From positions 1-11,248 of the forward strand of contig JAPUIP010000109.1 in assembly GCA_027296925.1 (NCBI GenBank): a stretch of DNA of 11,248 nt. Direction: 5' to 3'. The position numbers and the translations under genes are program-made. The DNA is from Candidatus Poribacteria bacterium. Lineage in GTDB: Bacteria > Poribacteria > WGA-4E > PCPOR2b. The notes under the pieces are model-generated. The model saw only the letters and a list, made by a program, of their open reading frames with translations, was not told the origin of the DNA and did not search any database. This document shows, in pieces, positions 1-7,794 of this stretch. Each line of letters starts with the position of its first letter. The first letter of the stretch is position 1.

Positions 1-21
1 ATAGAGGTATAAACATATTTT

Positions 22-177
22 TAACGTGAGTTCGACGTAAGAAGCCAGTGTTGGCGACAAGCGGTGTCTGGTGACCCGTGTCTGGTGTCTAGTGACTGGC
101 GTCAAGCGGTGACCAGACGACCAGACACCCGACACGAAACCGCTTGTGGTCTATATCCTTATATCGAACTCACGTTA
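22..177. repeat. Inverted pair of putative IS ends (22-41 and 158-177)
   Basis: The plus strand at 22-35 reads TAACGTGAGTTCGA, and the same 14 bases appear exactly on the minus strand at 177-164. Allowing two mismatches, the match extends to 20 bases (22-41 against 177-158), ending in TAAG on both sides. The right arm covers the last codons of the transposase remnant (NNVSSI and the stop). The likeliest reading is that the sequence is the terminus of an insertion sequence and that two copies point toward each other across about 116 bases. The left copy would continue beyond the window. No matching end was found on the far side of the transposase (459-660), so the element cannot be fully bounded. 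That these are IS ends is inference; the inverted repeat itself is directly visible. Confidence 0.55.
57..147. repeat. Short GTGTCTGGT repeat patch with hairpin potential
   Basis: GTGTCTGGT occurs at 64-72 and 78-86, and a one-base variant (GTGTCTAGT) at 85-93. Its exact reverse complement ACCAGACAC is at 120-128, next to a partial copy at 112-118. An outer inverted pair, ACAAGCGGT at 57-65 and ACCGCTTGT at 139-147, encloses the patch, and CAAGCGGTG is also directly repeated at 58-66 and 103-111. The stretch could therefore fold into a long imperfect hairpin. It lies exactly between the two putative IS ends and has no credible coding content. It resembles the short tandem intergenic repeats found in some large bacterial genomes; the assignment to a known repeat family is not made. 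Confidence 0.5.
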
Positions 178-458
178 TTTTTAGCTAACGACATCTCATT
201 GTTCCCGAGTCGTTGCCAGAGTTGTTTTATGATTCCGTTGGTTTTCCATCGGCGGAGTTGGTTGTAGACAGCAGACCAGTTCCCGAATTCGTCGGGTAAA
301 TCTCTCCAGGGAATGCCGGTGCGAGCGATGTAGAGGACAGCTTCGATAAACATTTTATCGCTTAAATCTGGGGGCCGGCCAACTTTTCTTTTTACTTCGA
401 GCAATATCGATTCGAATTCGCTCCAAGTTTCATCGGTCAACAACAGTCGAACTGCCAT
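159..458 (-). pseudogene. Truncated IS5-family transposase (N-terminal part only)
   Basis: The 99-residue product carries the N-terminal region typical of IS5-group transposases (DUF4096-like). Recognisable parts are a LTDETWSEFESIL opening, a GRPPDLSDKMFIEAVLYIARTG helix region given here in outline, and the signature WRDLPDEFGNW with a following YNQLRRW. In the family this DNA-binding part is followed by a DDE catalytic domain, often reached by ribosomal frameshifting. Here the family-like sequence stops near residue 84, and the last 15 residues (from GNNEMS) run into the 14-base putative IS end and a stop. No DDE domain is present in any frame between here and the window edge. The ATG at 458 is chosen over an in-frame TTG at 470 because GGGAGGA (462-468) sits just upstream of it. 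Most likely an internally deleted, inactive copy; a short intact OrfA is a less likely alternative. Confidence 0.75.
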
Positions 459-670
459 TTTTCCTCCCAAAGTAGTTGTTCTGGAGGAGACATCATACTC
501 GGTTTTATTGAATTCGTCAACACGCCCTAGAGGAAACGGAATCCCGTACGCAACAAATCAAGCTATTCTCTCCAATCCGTACAAACATATCCCCTCCGTC
601 TCACACCGTACAATTGTTTAACAGAATGAGCCAAATAGAAACGATCTGCCAGAGAGAGGCTTGAAGTTAA

Positions 671-676
671 GAGAGG
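671..676 (+). promoter_or_regulatory. Ribosome binding site of gltB (decides the start)
   Basis: GAGAGG lies five bases before the ATG at 682. The reading frame is open to a TTG at 661, but this purine-rich site and the conserved short propeptide length favour the ATG. In the rest of 459-670, between the transposase remnant and gltB, I see no convincing promoter hexamers, hairpin or regulator site. Confidence 0.6.
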
Positions 677-681
677 TTCAC

Positions 682-3600
682 ATGAAAAAAAAGATAGGTA
701 TTCCTCCGAAGCAAGGACTCTATAATCCTGCCTACGAGCATGATTCCTGCGGTATTGGCTTTATAGTCAACATCAAAGGTCGAAAATCTAATGAGATTAT
801 ACGTCAGGCGCTTGACGCGCTGATTTGTCTTGACCACCGGGGTGCTCGCGGCGCGGAAGACAACACCGGCGACGGAGCGGGAGTCCTCATGCAGGTGCCG
901 CATACATTCCTCCAACATGCCTGCGAGGGAGTGGGTATTGACTTACCCAAACCAGGGCACTATGGCGTTGGCATGGTGTTTTTTACCGATACTGAAGATC
1001 GCGAACTACGCCACCGTTGTCAGAAAAAGTTTGAAGAAATTGTGACTGAAGAAGGTCAAACCGTTTTGGGTTGGCGGAAGGTTCCCACTGACAATTTCTA
1101 TCTCGGACCGACCTCTCGAGCATCTGAACCTGTTGTGTGGCAGATCTTCATCGGGCGGAACCCAGCTATCCAAGATGACCTCGCCTTTGAGCGAAAGCTG
1201 TATGTCATTCGGAAGCGCGTATCCAATATCATCCGATACCGTGGGATAGATGAAGATTTCTACATTTCGAGCTTATCGAGCCGAACCATCGTCTATAAAG
1301 GGATGCTCACGCCAATGCAGGTCCCCGAATTTTATCCCGACCTGAAAGATCCTCGGATGGAAGCGGCGATTGTCCTGATCCATTCTCGGTTTTCCACCAA
1401 CACGTTCCCCAGTTGGGCGCGATCGCATCCGTACCGATACATGATTCACAACGGTGAAATCAATACGGTGCGCGGCAACCAGAATTGGATGAAAACGCGG
1501 CAGGCCATGCTGGCATCTGAGTTGTTTGGCGATGATTTACCGAAGATTTTCCCGATCCTTGATGAAGACGGCAGTGATACCGCCATTTTCGATAATTGTC
1601 TGGAATTTCTTGCACTCTCTGGTCGGTCGCTGCCTCACTCGGTGATGATGATGATTCCAGAACCGTGGGAAAAGCACGAGAGCATGAGTGATGAGAAGCG
1701 GGCATTTTATGAATATCATAACTGTTTAATGGAGCCTTGGGATGGTCCTGCCTCAATCGCCTTTACCGATGGTACAATTGTTGGTGCGTCTCTTGATCGC
1801 AACGGATTTCGGCCCTCCCGTTACTACATCACCAAAGATGATCTGCTCGTGCTGGCTTCGGAAACCGGGGTGATGGACATACCCCCCGAGCGGATTGCCT
1901 ACAAAGGTCGTCTTCAACCGGGACGGATTCTCCTTATCGATACGAGCGAGGGGCGCATCATCAGCGATGAAGAAGTAAAGGCTAAAATTGCTTCTGAGCA
2001 TCCTTATCGGCAGTGGCTTGATGAACACATGGTTTCATTGAAAGACCTGCCGGCGGTTGAGCCAAAGGCGCCTGAAAAAGACCACGACAAGATCTTACAA
2101 CGCCAACAGGCTTTCGAGTATACCTTCGAGGATCAGCGCATCTTCCTCGGCCCAATGTCTAAAATCGGTCGTGACCCTGTCGGCTCGATGGGGAATGACG
2201 CCTCCTTGGCGGTACTCTCTAACCGACCGCAGTTGCTTTATAACTATTTCCAACAACTATTTGCACAGGTGACCAACCCGCCGCTCGATCCGCTCAAGGA
2301 AGAGATCATCGTTTCATCTGAAACGACGATTGGCCCCGAGCGTAACCTGCTCGTGCCTGAACCGGAAAGCTGTCGTCAAATTCACCTCGACACGCCGATT
2401 CTTTCGGACGAGGAGTTAGAGAAGTTGCGTCAAGTCGACCAACCTGGATTCAAGACGACGACGCTTCCAATCTTATTTGACGTTGCTGATGGAGAAGCTG
2501 GTCTTGAAAAAGCGATGGATGGGCTATGTGAGGCTGCCGATCAAGCGATTGCGGATGGCTTTACCATTATCATCTTGTCCGACCGTGGTGTTGACAAAGA
2601 CCACGTACCTATCCCTGCGCTGCTGGCTGTTGCGGGCTTACACCACCATCTGATTCGGCAAGGCACCCGTACGAAAGTCGGAATCGCGCTTGAGTCCGGT
2701 GAACCTCGGGAAGTCCACCACTTCTGCTTACTGATTGGTTATGGGGTTCAGGCTGTCAATCCGTACATGGCGTTTGAAAGTCTGGCGGATATGGTTGCTG
2801 AAGGGCAACTGACGGATATTGGGTATCGGGATGCCGTCAAGGGATACATCAAATCGGCGACCAAAGGCGTGGTCAAGGTCATGGCGAAGATGGGAATTTC
2901 AACCATCAAGTCCTACCGGGGCGCGCAGATTTTTGAAGCCATCGGTATCAAGCAAGAGGTCGTTGACCGTTACTTTACCTGGACGGACTCTCGTGTGGAA
3001 GGAATTGGACTTGAGATCATCGCTCGCGAAGCCCTGATGCGCCATCGTGCAGCCTTTCCCGAAATTCCGGTTGATAATCGCACCCTGGACGTCGGTGGGC
3101 ATTATCAGTGGCGACAGGATGGCGAATATCATCTATTCAATCCGGCCACGATTCATAAGCTGCAATTGGCTGCTCGCACCAATAACTATGAGATTTACAA
3201 AGACTACGCGGGATTAATAAATGACTACTCTAAGAATATGGCAACCTTGCGCGGGCTCCTAGAATTGAAGTTCGCCGATGAACCGATTCCTATTGACGAA
3301 GTTGAACCCGTTGAAGAAATCTGCAAGCGCTTCAAAAGTGGCGCGATGTCTTACGGCTCGATCAGTAAGGAAGCGCACGAAGCTTTGGCGATCGCCATGA
3401 ACCGTATTGGCGGCAAGAGTAATACCGGTGAAGGGGGAGAAGATCCGGCGCGGTATTTTCTGGAACCCAATGGCGACTCTAAAAACAGCGCGATTAAACA
3501 GGTTGCCTCCGGTAGATTCGGCGTGACCAGCAACTACTTAGTGAATGCGAAGGAACTTCAGATTAAGATGGCGCAAGGCGCCAAGCCCGGTGAAGGCGGT

Positions 3601-5277
3601 GAGTTGCCCGGACGAAAAGTCTATCCGTGGATCGCCACGGTGCGCCACTCTACACCGGGGGTAGAGCTGATTTCTCCGCCGCCGCACCACGACATCTATT
3701 CGATTGAAGACCTCGCTCAACTCATCCATGATCTGAAAAACTCGAACCACCATGCGCGGATCAACGTCAAACTGGTGTCCGAAGTCGGCGTGGGTACAAT
3801 CGCGGCTGGCGTGGCAAAAGGACACGCGGATGTCGTGCTGATCAGCGGGCTTGATGGCGGGACGGGGGCTTCGCCGCAGACCAGCATTAAACATGCTGGC
3901 TTGCCTTGGGAGCTCGGGGTGGCTGAAACACATCAGACCTTAGTATTGAATAATCTTCGATCTCGTATTGTCGTGGAAACGGATGGTCAGCTCAAGACCG
4001 GTCGAGATGTTGTTGTTGCTGCACTCTTGGGCGCCGAAGAGTTCGGTTTTGCGACCACGGCGCTCGTAACACTCGGCTGCATTATGATGCGTGTGTGCCA
4101 TCTGGATACCTGCCCGGTGGGCGTGGCGACCCAAAACCCAGAGTTGCGAAAGAAATTCATGGGAGAGCCCGCCTACGTGGTTAATTTCATGCGTTTCATT
4201 GCGCAGGACATGCGCGAAATCATGGCACAGTTGGGGGTCCGCACGGTCAATGAACTTGTGGGTCGCACCGACCTACTTGAGCCGAAAAAAGGGGTTGATC
4301 ACTGGAAAGCGAAGGGAATCGATCTATCACCTGTTCTTCACCGTCCGGATGTTGGACCGGAAATTGGTCGCTATTGCCAGATTGACCAGGACCACGGTTT
4401 GGAGAATTCTATGGATAACCAGGTCCTTTTAGACTTTTGTGAACCAGCTTTGCGTGATGGAACGAAGGTCACTGGTACGTTACCAATCCAGAATACAAAT
4501 CGGGTCGTTGGTACCATTCTAGGTAGTGAGGTGACACGGCGCTTCGGTCCGGAAGGATTGCCTGAAGATACGATTGATATTCACTTCGAAGGCGTGGCGG
4601 GCCAGTCATTTGCTGCTTTTACGCCTCCCGGCATCACGTTTCGTCTTGAAGGAGACGCAAACGACTATTTCGGTAAAGGGCTTTGCGGTAGCAAGCTCAT
4701 CGTTTATCCCCCCGCGGGCTCGACATTCAAGCCTGAGGAGAACATCATTATTGGCAACGTCGCCTTTTATGGCGCGACTAACGGCGAAGCCTATATCCGG
4801 GGTATGGCTGGCGAACGATTCTGCGTACGCAACAGCGGAGTACGCGCAGTCGTTGAAGGCATCGGCGATCACGGATGCGAGTATATGACCGCCGGGAGAG
4901 TCGTCGTCCTCGGCAAAACCGGGCGCAACTTCGCCGGTGGGATGTCTGGTGGAATCGCCTATGTCCTTGATCGAGATGGGGATTTTCACATTCGGTGTAA
5001 TCAGGAACAGTGCGATCTTGAACGCCTGGAAGATGCGGAGGAGATTGAGGAAATCAGGAGGATGATTCATAAGCACGCCGAGTATACGCAAAGTACGCTT
5101 GCGTGGAAAATCTTGGCTGACTGGGAGGAGATGGTTCCGCAATTTGTCAAGGTCATACCGCAAGACTATAGAAGGATTCTCGATGTGTTTCAAGAAGTGC
5201 AGGCGGAAGGACTCGAAGGGGATGACGCTTGGCTAGAAGCGTTTCGGCGTAGCGTCGCTGCCGAGGCTGCAGCTTAA
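682..5277 (+). CDS. gltB: Glutamate synthase (NADPH) large subunit
   Basis: The alpha subunit of bacterial GOGAT hydrolyses glutamine, channels the ammonia and reductively aminates 2-oxoglutarate to glutamate in the cytoplasm. The 1531-residue length fits the family (about 1500). Domain order is complete. The N-terminal class II amidotransferase spans roughly residues 23-435: the nucleophile Cys23 in HDSCGIGF follows a 22-residue propeptide normally cleaved off, and HSRFSTNTFPSW (from 234) and HNGEINT (256-262) are typical substrate-pocket motifs. A central domain covers about 470-770, with GSMGNDA and the QVTNPPLDP motif. The FMN-binding synthase barrel covers about 825-1200, with TGEGGED near 915. 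The 3Fe-4S ligands are Cys1133, Cys1139 and Cys1144 in C-X5-C-X4-C. The glycine-rich GXGXG beta-helix is about 1275-1480. No frameshift or missing key residue is seen. gltD follows after 289 bases on the same strand, the usual gltBD order. Confidence 0.97.
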   Translation: MKKKIGIPPKQGLYNPAYEHDSCGIGFIVNIKGRKSNEIIRQALDALICLDHRGARGAEDNTGDGAGVLMQVPHTFLQHACEGVGIDLPKPGHYGVGMVFFTDTEDRELRHRCQKKFEEIVTEEGQTVLGWRKVPTDNFYLGPTSRASEPVVWQIFIGRNPAIQDDLAFERKLYVIRKRVSNIIRYRGIDEDFYISSLSSRTIVYKGMLTPMQVPEFYPDLKDPRMEAAIVLIHSRFSTNTFPSWARSHPYRYMIHNGEINTVRGNQNWMKTRQAMLASELFGDDLPKIFPILDEDGSDTAIFDNCLEFLALSGRSLPHSVMMMIPEPWEKHESMSDEKRAFYEYHNCLMEPWDGPASIAFTDGTIVGASLDRNGFRPSRYYITKDDLLVLASETGVMDIPPERIAYKGRLQPGRILLIDTSEGRIISDEEVKAKIASEHPYRQWLDEHMVSLKDLPAVEPKAPEKDHDKILQRQQAFEYTFEDQRIFLGPMSKIGRDPVGSMGNDASLAVLSNRPQLLYNYFQQLFAQVTNPPLDPLKEEIIVSSETTIGPERNLLVPEPESCRQIHLDTPILSDEELEKLRQVDQPGFKTTTLPILFDVADGEAGLEKAMDGLCEAADQAIADGFTIIILSDRGVDKDHVPIPALLAVAGLHHHLIRQGTRTKVGIALESGEPREVHHFCLLIGYGVQAVNPYMAFESLADMVAEGQLTDIGYRDAVKGYIKSATKGVVKVMAKMGISTIKSYRGAQIFEAIGIKQEVVDRYFTWTDSRVEGIGLEIIAREALMRHRAAFPEIPVDNRTLDVGGHYQWRQDGEYHLFNPATIHKLQLAARTNNYEIYKDYAGLINDYSKNMATLRGLLELKFADEPIPIDEVEPVEEICKRFKSGAMSYGSISKEAHEALAIAMNRIGGKSNTGEGGEDPARYFLEPNGDSKNSAIKQVASGRFGVTSNYLVNAKELQIKMAQGAKPGEGGELPGRKVYPWIATVRHSTPGVELISPPPHHDIYSIEDLAQLIHDLKNSNHHARINVKLVSEVGVGTIAAGVAKGHADVVLISGLDGGTGASPQTSIKHAGLPWELGVAETHQTLVLNNLRSRIVVETDGQLKTGRDVVVAALLGAEEFGFATTALVTLGCIMMRVCHLDTCPVGVATQNPELRKKFMGEPAYVVNFMRFIAQDMREIMAQLGVRTVNELVGRTDLLEPKKGVDHWKAKGIDLSPVLHRPDVGPEIGRYCQIDQDHGLENSMDNQVLLDFCEPALRDGTKVTGTLPIQNTNRVVGTILGSEVTRRFGPEGLPEDTIDIHFEGVAGQSFAAFTPPGITFRLEGDANDYFGKGLCGSKLIVYPPAGSTFKPEENIIIGNVAFYGATNGEAYIRGMAGERFCVRNSGVRAVVEGIGDHGCEYMTAGRVVVLGKTGRNFAGGMSGGIAYVLDRDGDFHIRCNQEQCDLERLEDAEEIEEIRRMIHKHAEYTQSTLAWKILADWEEMVPQFVKVIPQDYRRILDVFQEVQAEGLEGDDAWLEAFRRSVAAEAAA

Positions 5278-5370
5278 ATAGAAATGTGAGAAAGGAATGG
5301 CCATTGGGGGTCAAGTTAAACCAGAACCTCCGAGTCATGGATATTGGAGAATTTATTCGGTATTTCCGAC

Positions 5371-5486
5371 GCCCTGATCTGAAGATCGGGCTAAAAGTTG
5401 AAGTCGGCTCGAAGCTGACTGAACACCGGTGAAGCCTGAGTCCGTTTCAACGGACTTGAGCTATGAGCCTGAACTTTAGTTCAAGG
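5371..5486. repeat. Array of four small palindromes in the gltB-gltD spacer
   Basis: The 289-base spacer contains four consecutive short hairpins: (1) 5371-5391, GCCC-t-GATCT against AGATCGGGC with one bulged base; (2) 5402-5420, AGTCGGCT / AGCTGACT with loop CGA and one G-U pair; (3) 5439-5456, AGTCCGTT / AACGGACT with loop TC; (4) 5468-5486, CCTGAACT / AGTTCAAGG with loop TT and one bulge. None is followed by a T-run, so they are not ordinary terminators. Such clusters are typical of REP/BIME-like mobile palindromes moved by RAYT-type transposases, and the core of hairpins 3-4 resembles intergenic repeats I recall from cyanobacteria and similar genomes (memory only, not searched). In an operon spacer they could stabilise the gltB message or alter the GltB:GltD ratio. 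No transposase gene is present beside them. Confidence 0.65.
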
Positions 5487-5566
5487 TGTGCTTGCCGAAC
5501 TATTTTCTCAACTTCTACCAGTTCAAGTTTTAACTGCGCCCGGCCGTTACAATTGAAGGAGATAGT

Positions 5567-7063
5567 ATGGCAAAACCGACCGGATTTATGGAATATGATA
5601 GAGAACTTCCGAAAGATCGTTCGCCGTTAGAGCGTATCGAGGACTGGAACGAATTCCACGAACATTTTACGAAAGAGAAACTTCAGACGCAAGGCGCCCG
5701 CTGCATGGATTGCGGCATCCCGTTCTGTCATACGGGCATGCGATTACCCGAAAATAGCCCAGCGGCATCGGGTTGTCCCATCAACAATCTAATACCGGAA
5801 TGGAACGATCTTGTCTATCGAGGGCTTTGGAAAGAGGCTTTGGAACGCCTGCATAAAACCAATAACTTTCCAGAGTTCACAGGTCGGGTTTGTCCCGCTC
5901 CCTGCGAGGGTGCGTGCGTGTTGGAAATGATTGAGCCGCCTGTCACTATTAAAAATATCGAAGTCTCGATCGTCGATAGGGGGTGGGAGGAAGGTTGGGT
6001 CGTTCCAGAGCCGCCAGCCAAACGCACCGGTAAAAGGGTTGCGGTCATCGGCTCTGGTCCGGCGGGTCTTTCTTGCGCGGCGCAACTCAATAGAGCAGGG
6101 CATTTAGTCACGGTGTATGAGCGTGCTGACCGCATCGGCGGCCTATTGATGTATGGCATCCCCAACATGAAATTGGATAAAAAAAGAGTTGTCCAACGCC
6201 GTATCGATTTGATGGCGGCGGAGGGGGTCACTTTTATTACCAACACAGAAGTCGGTAAGGACATCTCCGCCAAAGAATTGGTTGAAGGCTTCGATGCCGT
6301 CGTTCTCTGCGGCGGTGCGACAAAGCCGAGGGACCTGCCCATTGAAGGGCGAAATCTCAAGGGCATCCGTTTTGCTGTACCATTTCTTCACGCGAATACC
6401 AAGAGTCTCCTCGACTCGAAGCATGAAGATGGGAATTATATTTCGGCTAAAGACAAACATGTCATCGTCATCGGCGGTGGGGATACCGGTACCGATTGTG
6501 TGGGAACGTCCATGCGCCACGGCTGCAAAAGCCTCACCCAGTTTGAAATTCTCGAACGTCCGCCGGACGAACGCGCACCCAATAACCCGTGGCCGGAGTA
6601 TCCACGGGTTTACCAACTTGACTACGGGCAGGAAGAAGCCGCCGCCAAATTTGGGAGTGATCCACGAATATACCTCATCAGCACCACAAAATTCGTCGGT
6701 GACGAAAATGGCAACGTAAAAGAACTCCATACCGCTGAGGTCGAATGGGTTCCCGGAGACGGTGGCCGTCCGTTCCCCAAGCCGATCGAAGGCACGGAGA
6801 AAGTTTGGCCCGCTGACCTCGTTCTTTTGGCCATGGGCTTTTTGGGCCCTGAAGATACGATTCTGGACGAACTTAATGTTGAGCGTGATGAACGTTCCAA
6901 TGTCAAAGCGGAAGAAGGTCAATATGCGACTAGCATCCCCGGTGTATTTGCTGCCGGCGACATGCGGCGCGGGCAGAGCCTCGTTGTCTGGGCTTTCAAG
7001 GAAGGACGTGGTGCCGCTCGCGAAGCCGACCGCTACCTGATGGGGACAACGAATTTGCCTTAA
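5567..7063 (+). CDS. gltD: Glutamate synthase (NADPH) small subunit
   Basis: The beta subunit of GOGAT oxidises NADPH at FAD and passes electrons through Fe-S clusters to the FMN of GltB. The 498 residues are close to the usual 470-500. The N-terminal part holds the cysteine clusters of the family: Cys46, Cys49 and Cys54 in CMDCGIPFC, Cys70 in SGCPINN, and Cys109, Cys113 and Cys117 in VCPAPCEGAC. An FAD-binding Rossmann motif GSGPAG is at 162-167, followed by the acidic end of the second strand (VYERAD) and GGLLMYGIP. The NADPH-binding motif GGGDTG is at 303-308, and the closing FAD motif GVFAAGDMRRGQS is near the C-terminus. AAGGAG (5556-5561) lies five bases before the ATG. All expected motifs are intact. 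The related DPD/PreT and NfnB proteins share the fold, but position behind gltB settles the identity. Confidence 0.97.
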   Translation: MAKPTGFMEYDRELPKDRSPLERIEDWNEFHEHFTKEKLQTQGARCMDCGIPFCHTGMRLPENSPAASGCPINNLIPEWNDLVYRGLWKEALERLHKTNNFPEFTGRVCPAPCEGACVLEMIEPPVTIKNIEVSIVDRGWEEGWVVPEPPAKRTGKRVAVIGSGPAGLSCAAQLNRAGHLVTVYERADRIGGLLMYGIPNMKLDKKRVVQRRIDLMAAEGVTFITNTEVGKDISAKELVEGFDAVVLCGGATKPRDLPIEGRNLKGIRFAVPFLHANTKSLLDSKHEDGNYISAKDKHVIVIGGGDTGTDCVGTSMRHGCKSLTQFEILERPPDERAPNNPWPEYPRVYQLDYGQEEAAAKFGSDPRIYLISTTKFVGDENGNVKELHTAEVEWVPGDGGRPFPKPIEGTEKVWPADLVLLAMGFLGPEDTILDELNVERDERSNVKAEEGQYATSIPGVFAAGDMRRGQSLVVWAFKEGRGAAREADRYLMGTTNLP

Positions 7064-7093
7064 GGTAGAGACCGATAAATCGAGGAAAATAGC

Positions 7094-7129
7094 AAAGCCG
7101 GCAATCTCAGGTCAAATTGCCGGCTTTTT
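7094..7129 (+). terminator. Rho-independent terminator after gltBD
   Basis: A perfect 12-base stem AAAGCCGGCAAT (7094-7105) pairs with ATTGCCGGCTTT (7116-7127) around a 10-base loop, and the right arm runs into TTTTT (7125-7129). It starts 31 bases after the gltD stop. It ends only 16 bases before the next start codon, so it probably isolates gltBD from the Uma2 genes. Confidence 0.93.
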
Positions 7130-7145
7130 AATCGGGGGAGATTTG

Positions 7146-7742
7146 ATGAACGCTACATCCACGTCCGCAAATGAACTAAAAAACAAGAAGATTACGCTTG
7201 CAGATTACCTGCTGATGCCCGAAATTCACCACCCGTATGAAATCATTGATGGAGAATTTATGCCCTCTCCCGCTCCGATACCAGCACACCAAAAAATAGG
7301 TCTGAACCTTGTTATTTTACTAAACCAGCATGTAACGACAAAAGATCTGGGTGTGGTGCTTTTTGCGCCGGTTGATATTATCCTGCAACGCGATCCACTG
7401 CGGACCCGCCAACCCGATGTGCTGTTTATTCACAAAGACAAATTGCCCGGTACCAGCCTTGATGATCTTGAGGAATTGCAGATTCTTGAGATTGCCCCGG
7501 ACCTTATCATCGAAGTGCTTTCACCATCAGATACAAAAAAAGTGCTTTCGGACAAACTGTTGGACTACCAACGGATTGGCGTCAAGGAGTGCTGGTTGGT
7601 CAGCCGTGAATTTCGATCCGTTGAGGTTTTGCGATTAATGGCCAATCAGTCCGAGCGGGTGGGACGCTTCGGTCTCGGAGACACCCTTCACAGTGAAGTC
7701 CTCCCGGACTTTCTACTAACTGTCGATGGGATTTTTGTCTAA
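7146..7742 (+). CDS. Uma2-family (DUF820) putative endonuclease, copy 1
   Basis: The 198-residue protein has the usual Uma2 size and motif order: a DYLLMPE opening, YEIIDGEFMPSPAP with HQ at 48-49, then RTRQPDVLFI with Asp91 and PDLIIEVLSPSD with Asp119 and Glu123, and a DYQRIGVKECWLV motif. The family belongs to the PD-(D/E)XK nuclease-like fold, and Asp91 and Glu123 are the probable metal-binding acidic residues (family knowledge). The cellular role of Uma2 proteins is largely unknown; they are found as multiple dispersed copies in cyanobacteria, Chloroflexi, Planctomycetes and similar genomes. GGGAG (7136-7140) precedes the ATG by five bases; an in-frame TTG directly before the ATG is less likely. 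The gene starts 16 bases behind the gltBD terminator, leaving almost no room for a promoter after it. No methyltransferase or specificity subunit lies nearby, so a classic restriction system is not supported. Confidence 0.88.
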   Translation: MNATSTSANELKNKKITLADYLLMPEIHHPYEIIDGEFMPSPAPIPAHQKIGLNLVILLNQHVTTKDLGVVLFAPVDIILQRDPLRTRQPDVLFIHKDKLPGTSLDDLEELQILEIAPDLIIEVLSPSDTKKVLSDKLLDYQRIGVKECWLVSREFRSVEVLRLMANQSERVGRFGLGDTLHSEVLPDFLLTVDGIFV

Positions 7743-7794
7743 AGATATGATTAACACCTCCCTACATTTCAACCCCAGGATTGGAGGAGAGCCC

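Noticed and set aside
64..267. 67-residue open frame across the left repeat patch
   Set aside because: It translates the GTGTCTGGT repeats and then runs antisense through the transposase remnant, with no sensible protein features.
661..681. TTG at 661 as gltB start
   Set aside because: The ATG at 682 has the better-placed GAGAGG and gives a 22-residue propeptide before Cys23, in line with the family.
4606..5193. 195-residue open frame on the minus strand
   Set aside because: It is antisense to the conserved GXGXG domain of gltB and has no family features.
6143..6922. 259-residue open frame on the minus strand
   Set aside because: It lies wholly inside gltD, whose motifs are intact in the plus frame, and shows no recognisable domain. 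It is a shadow frame.
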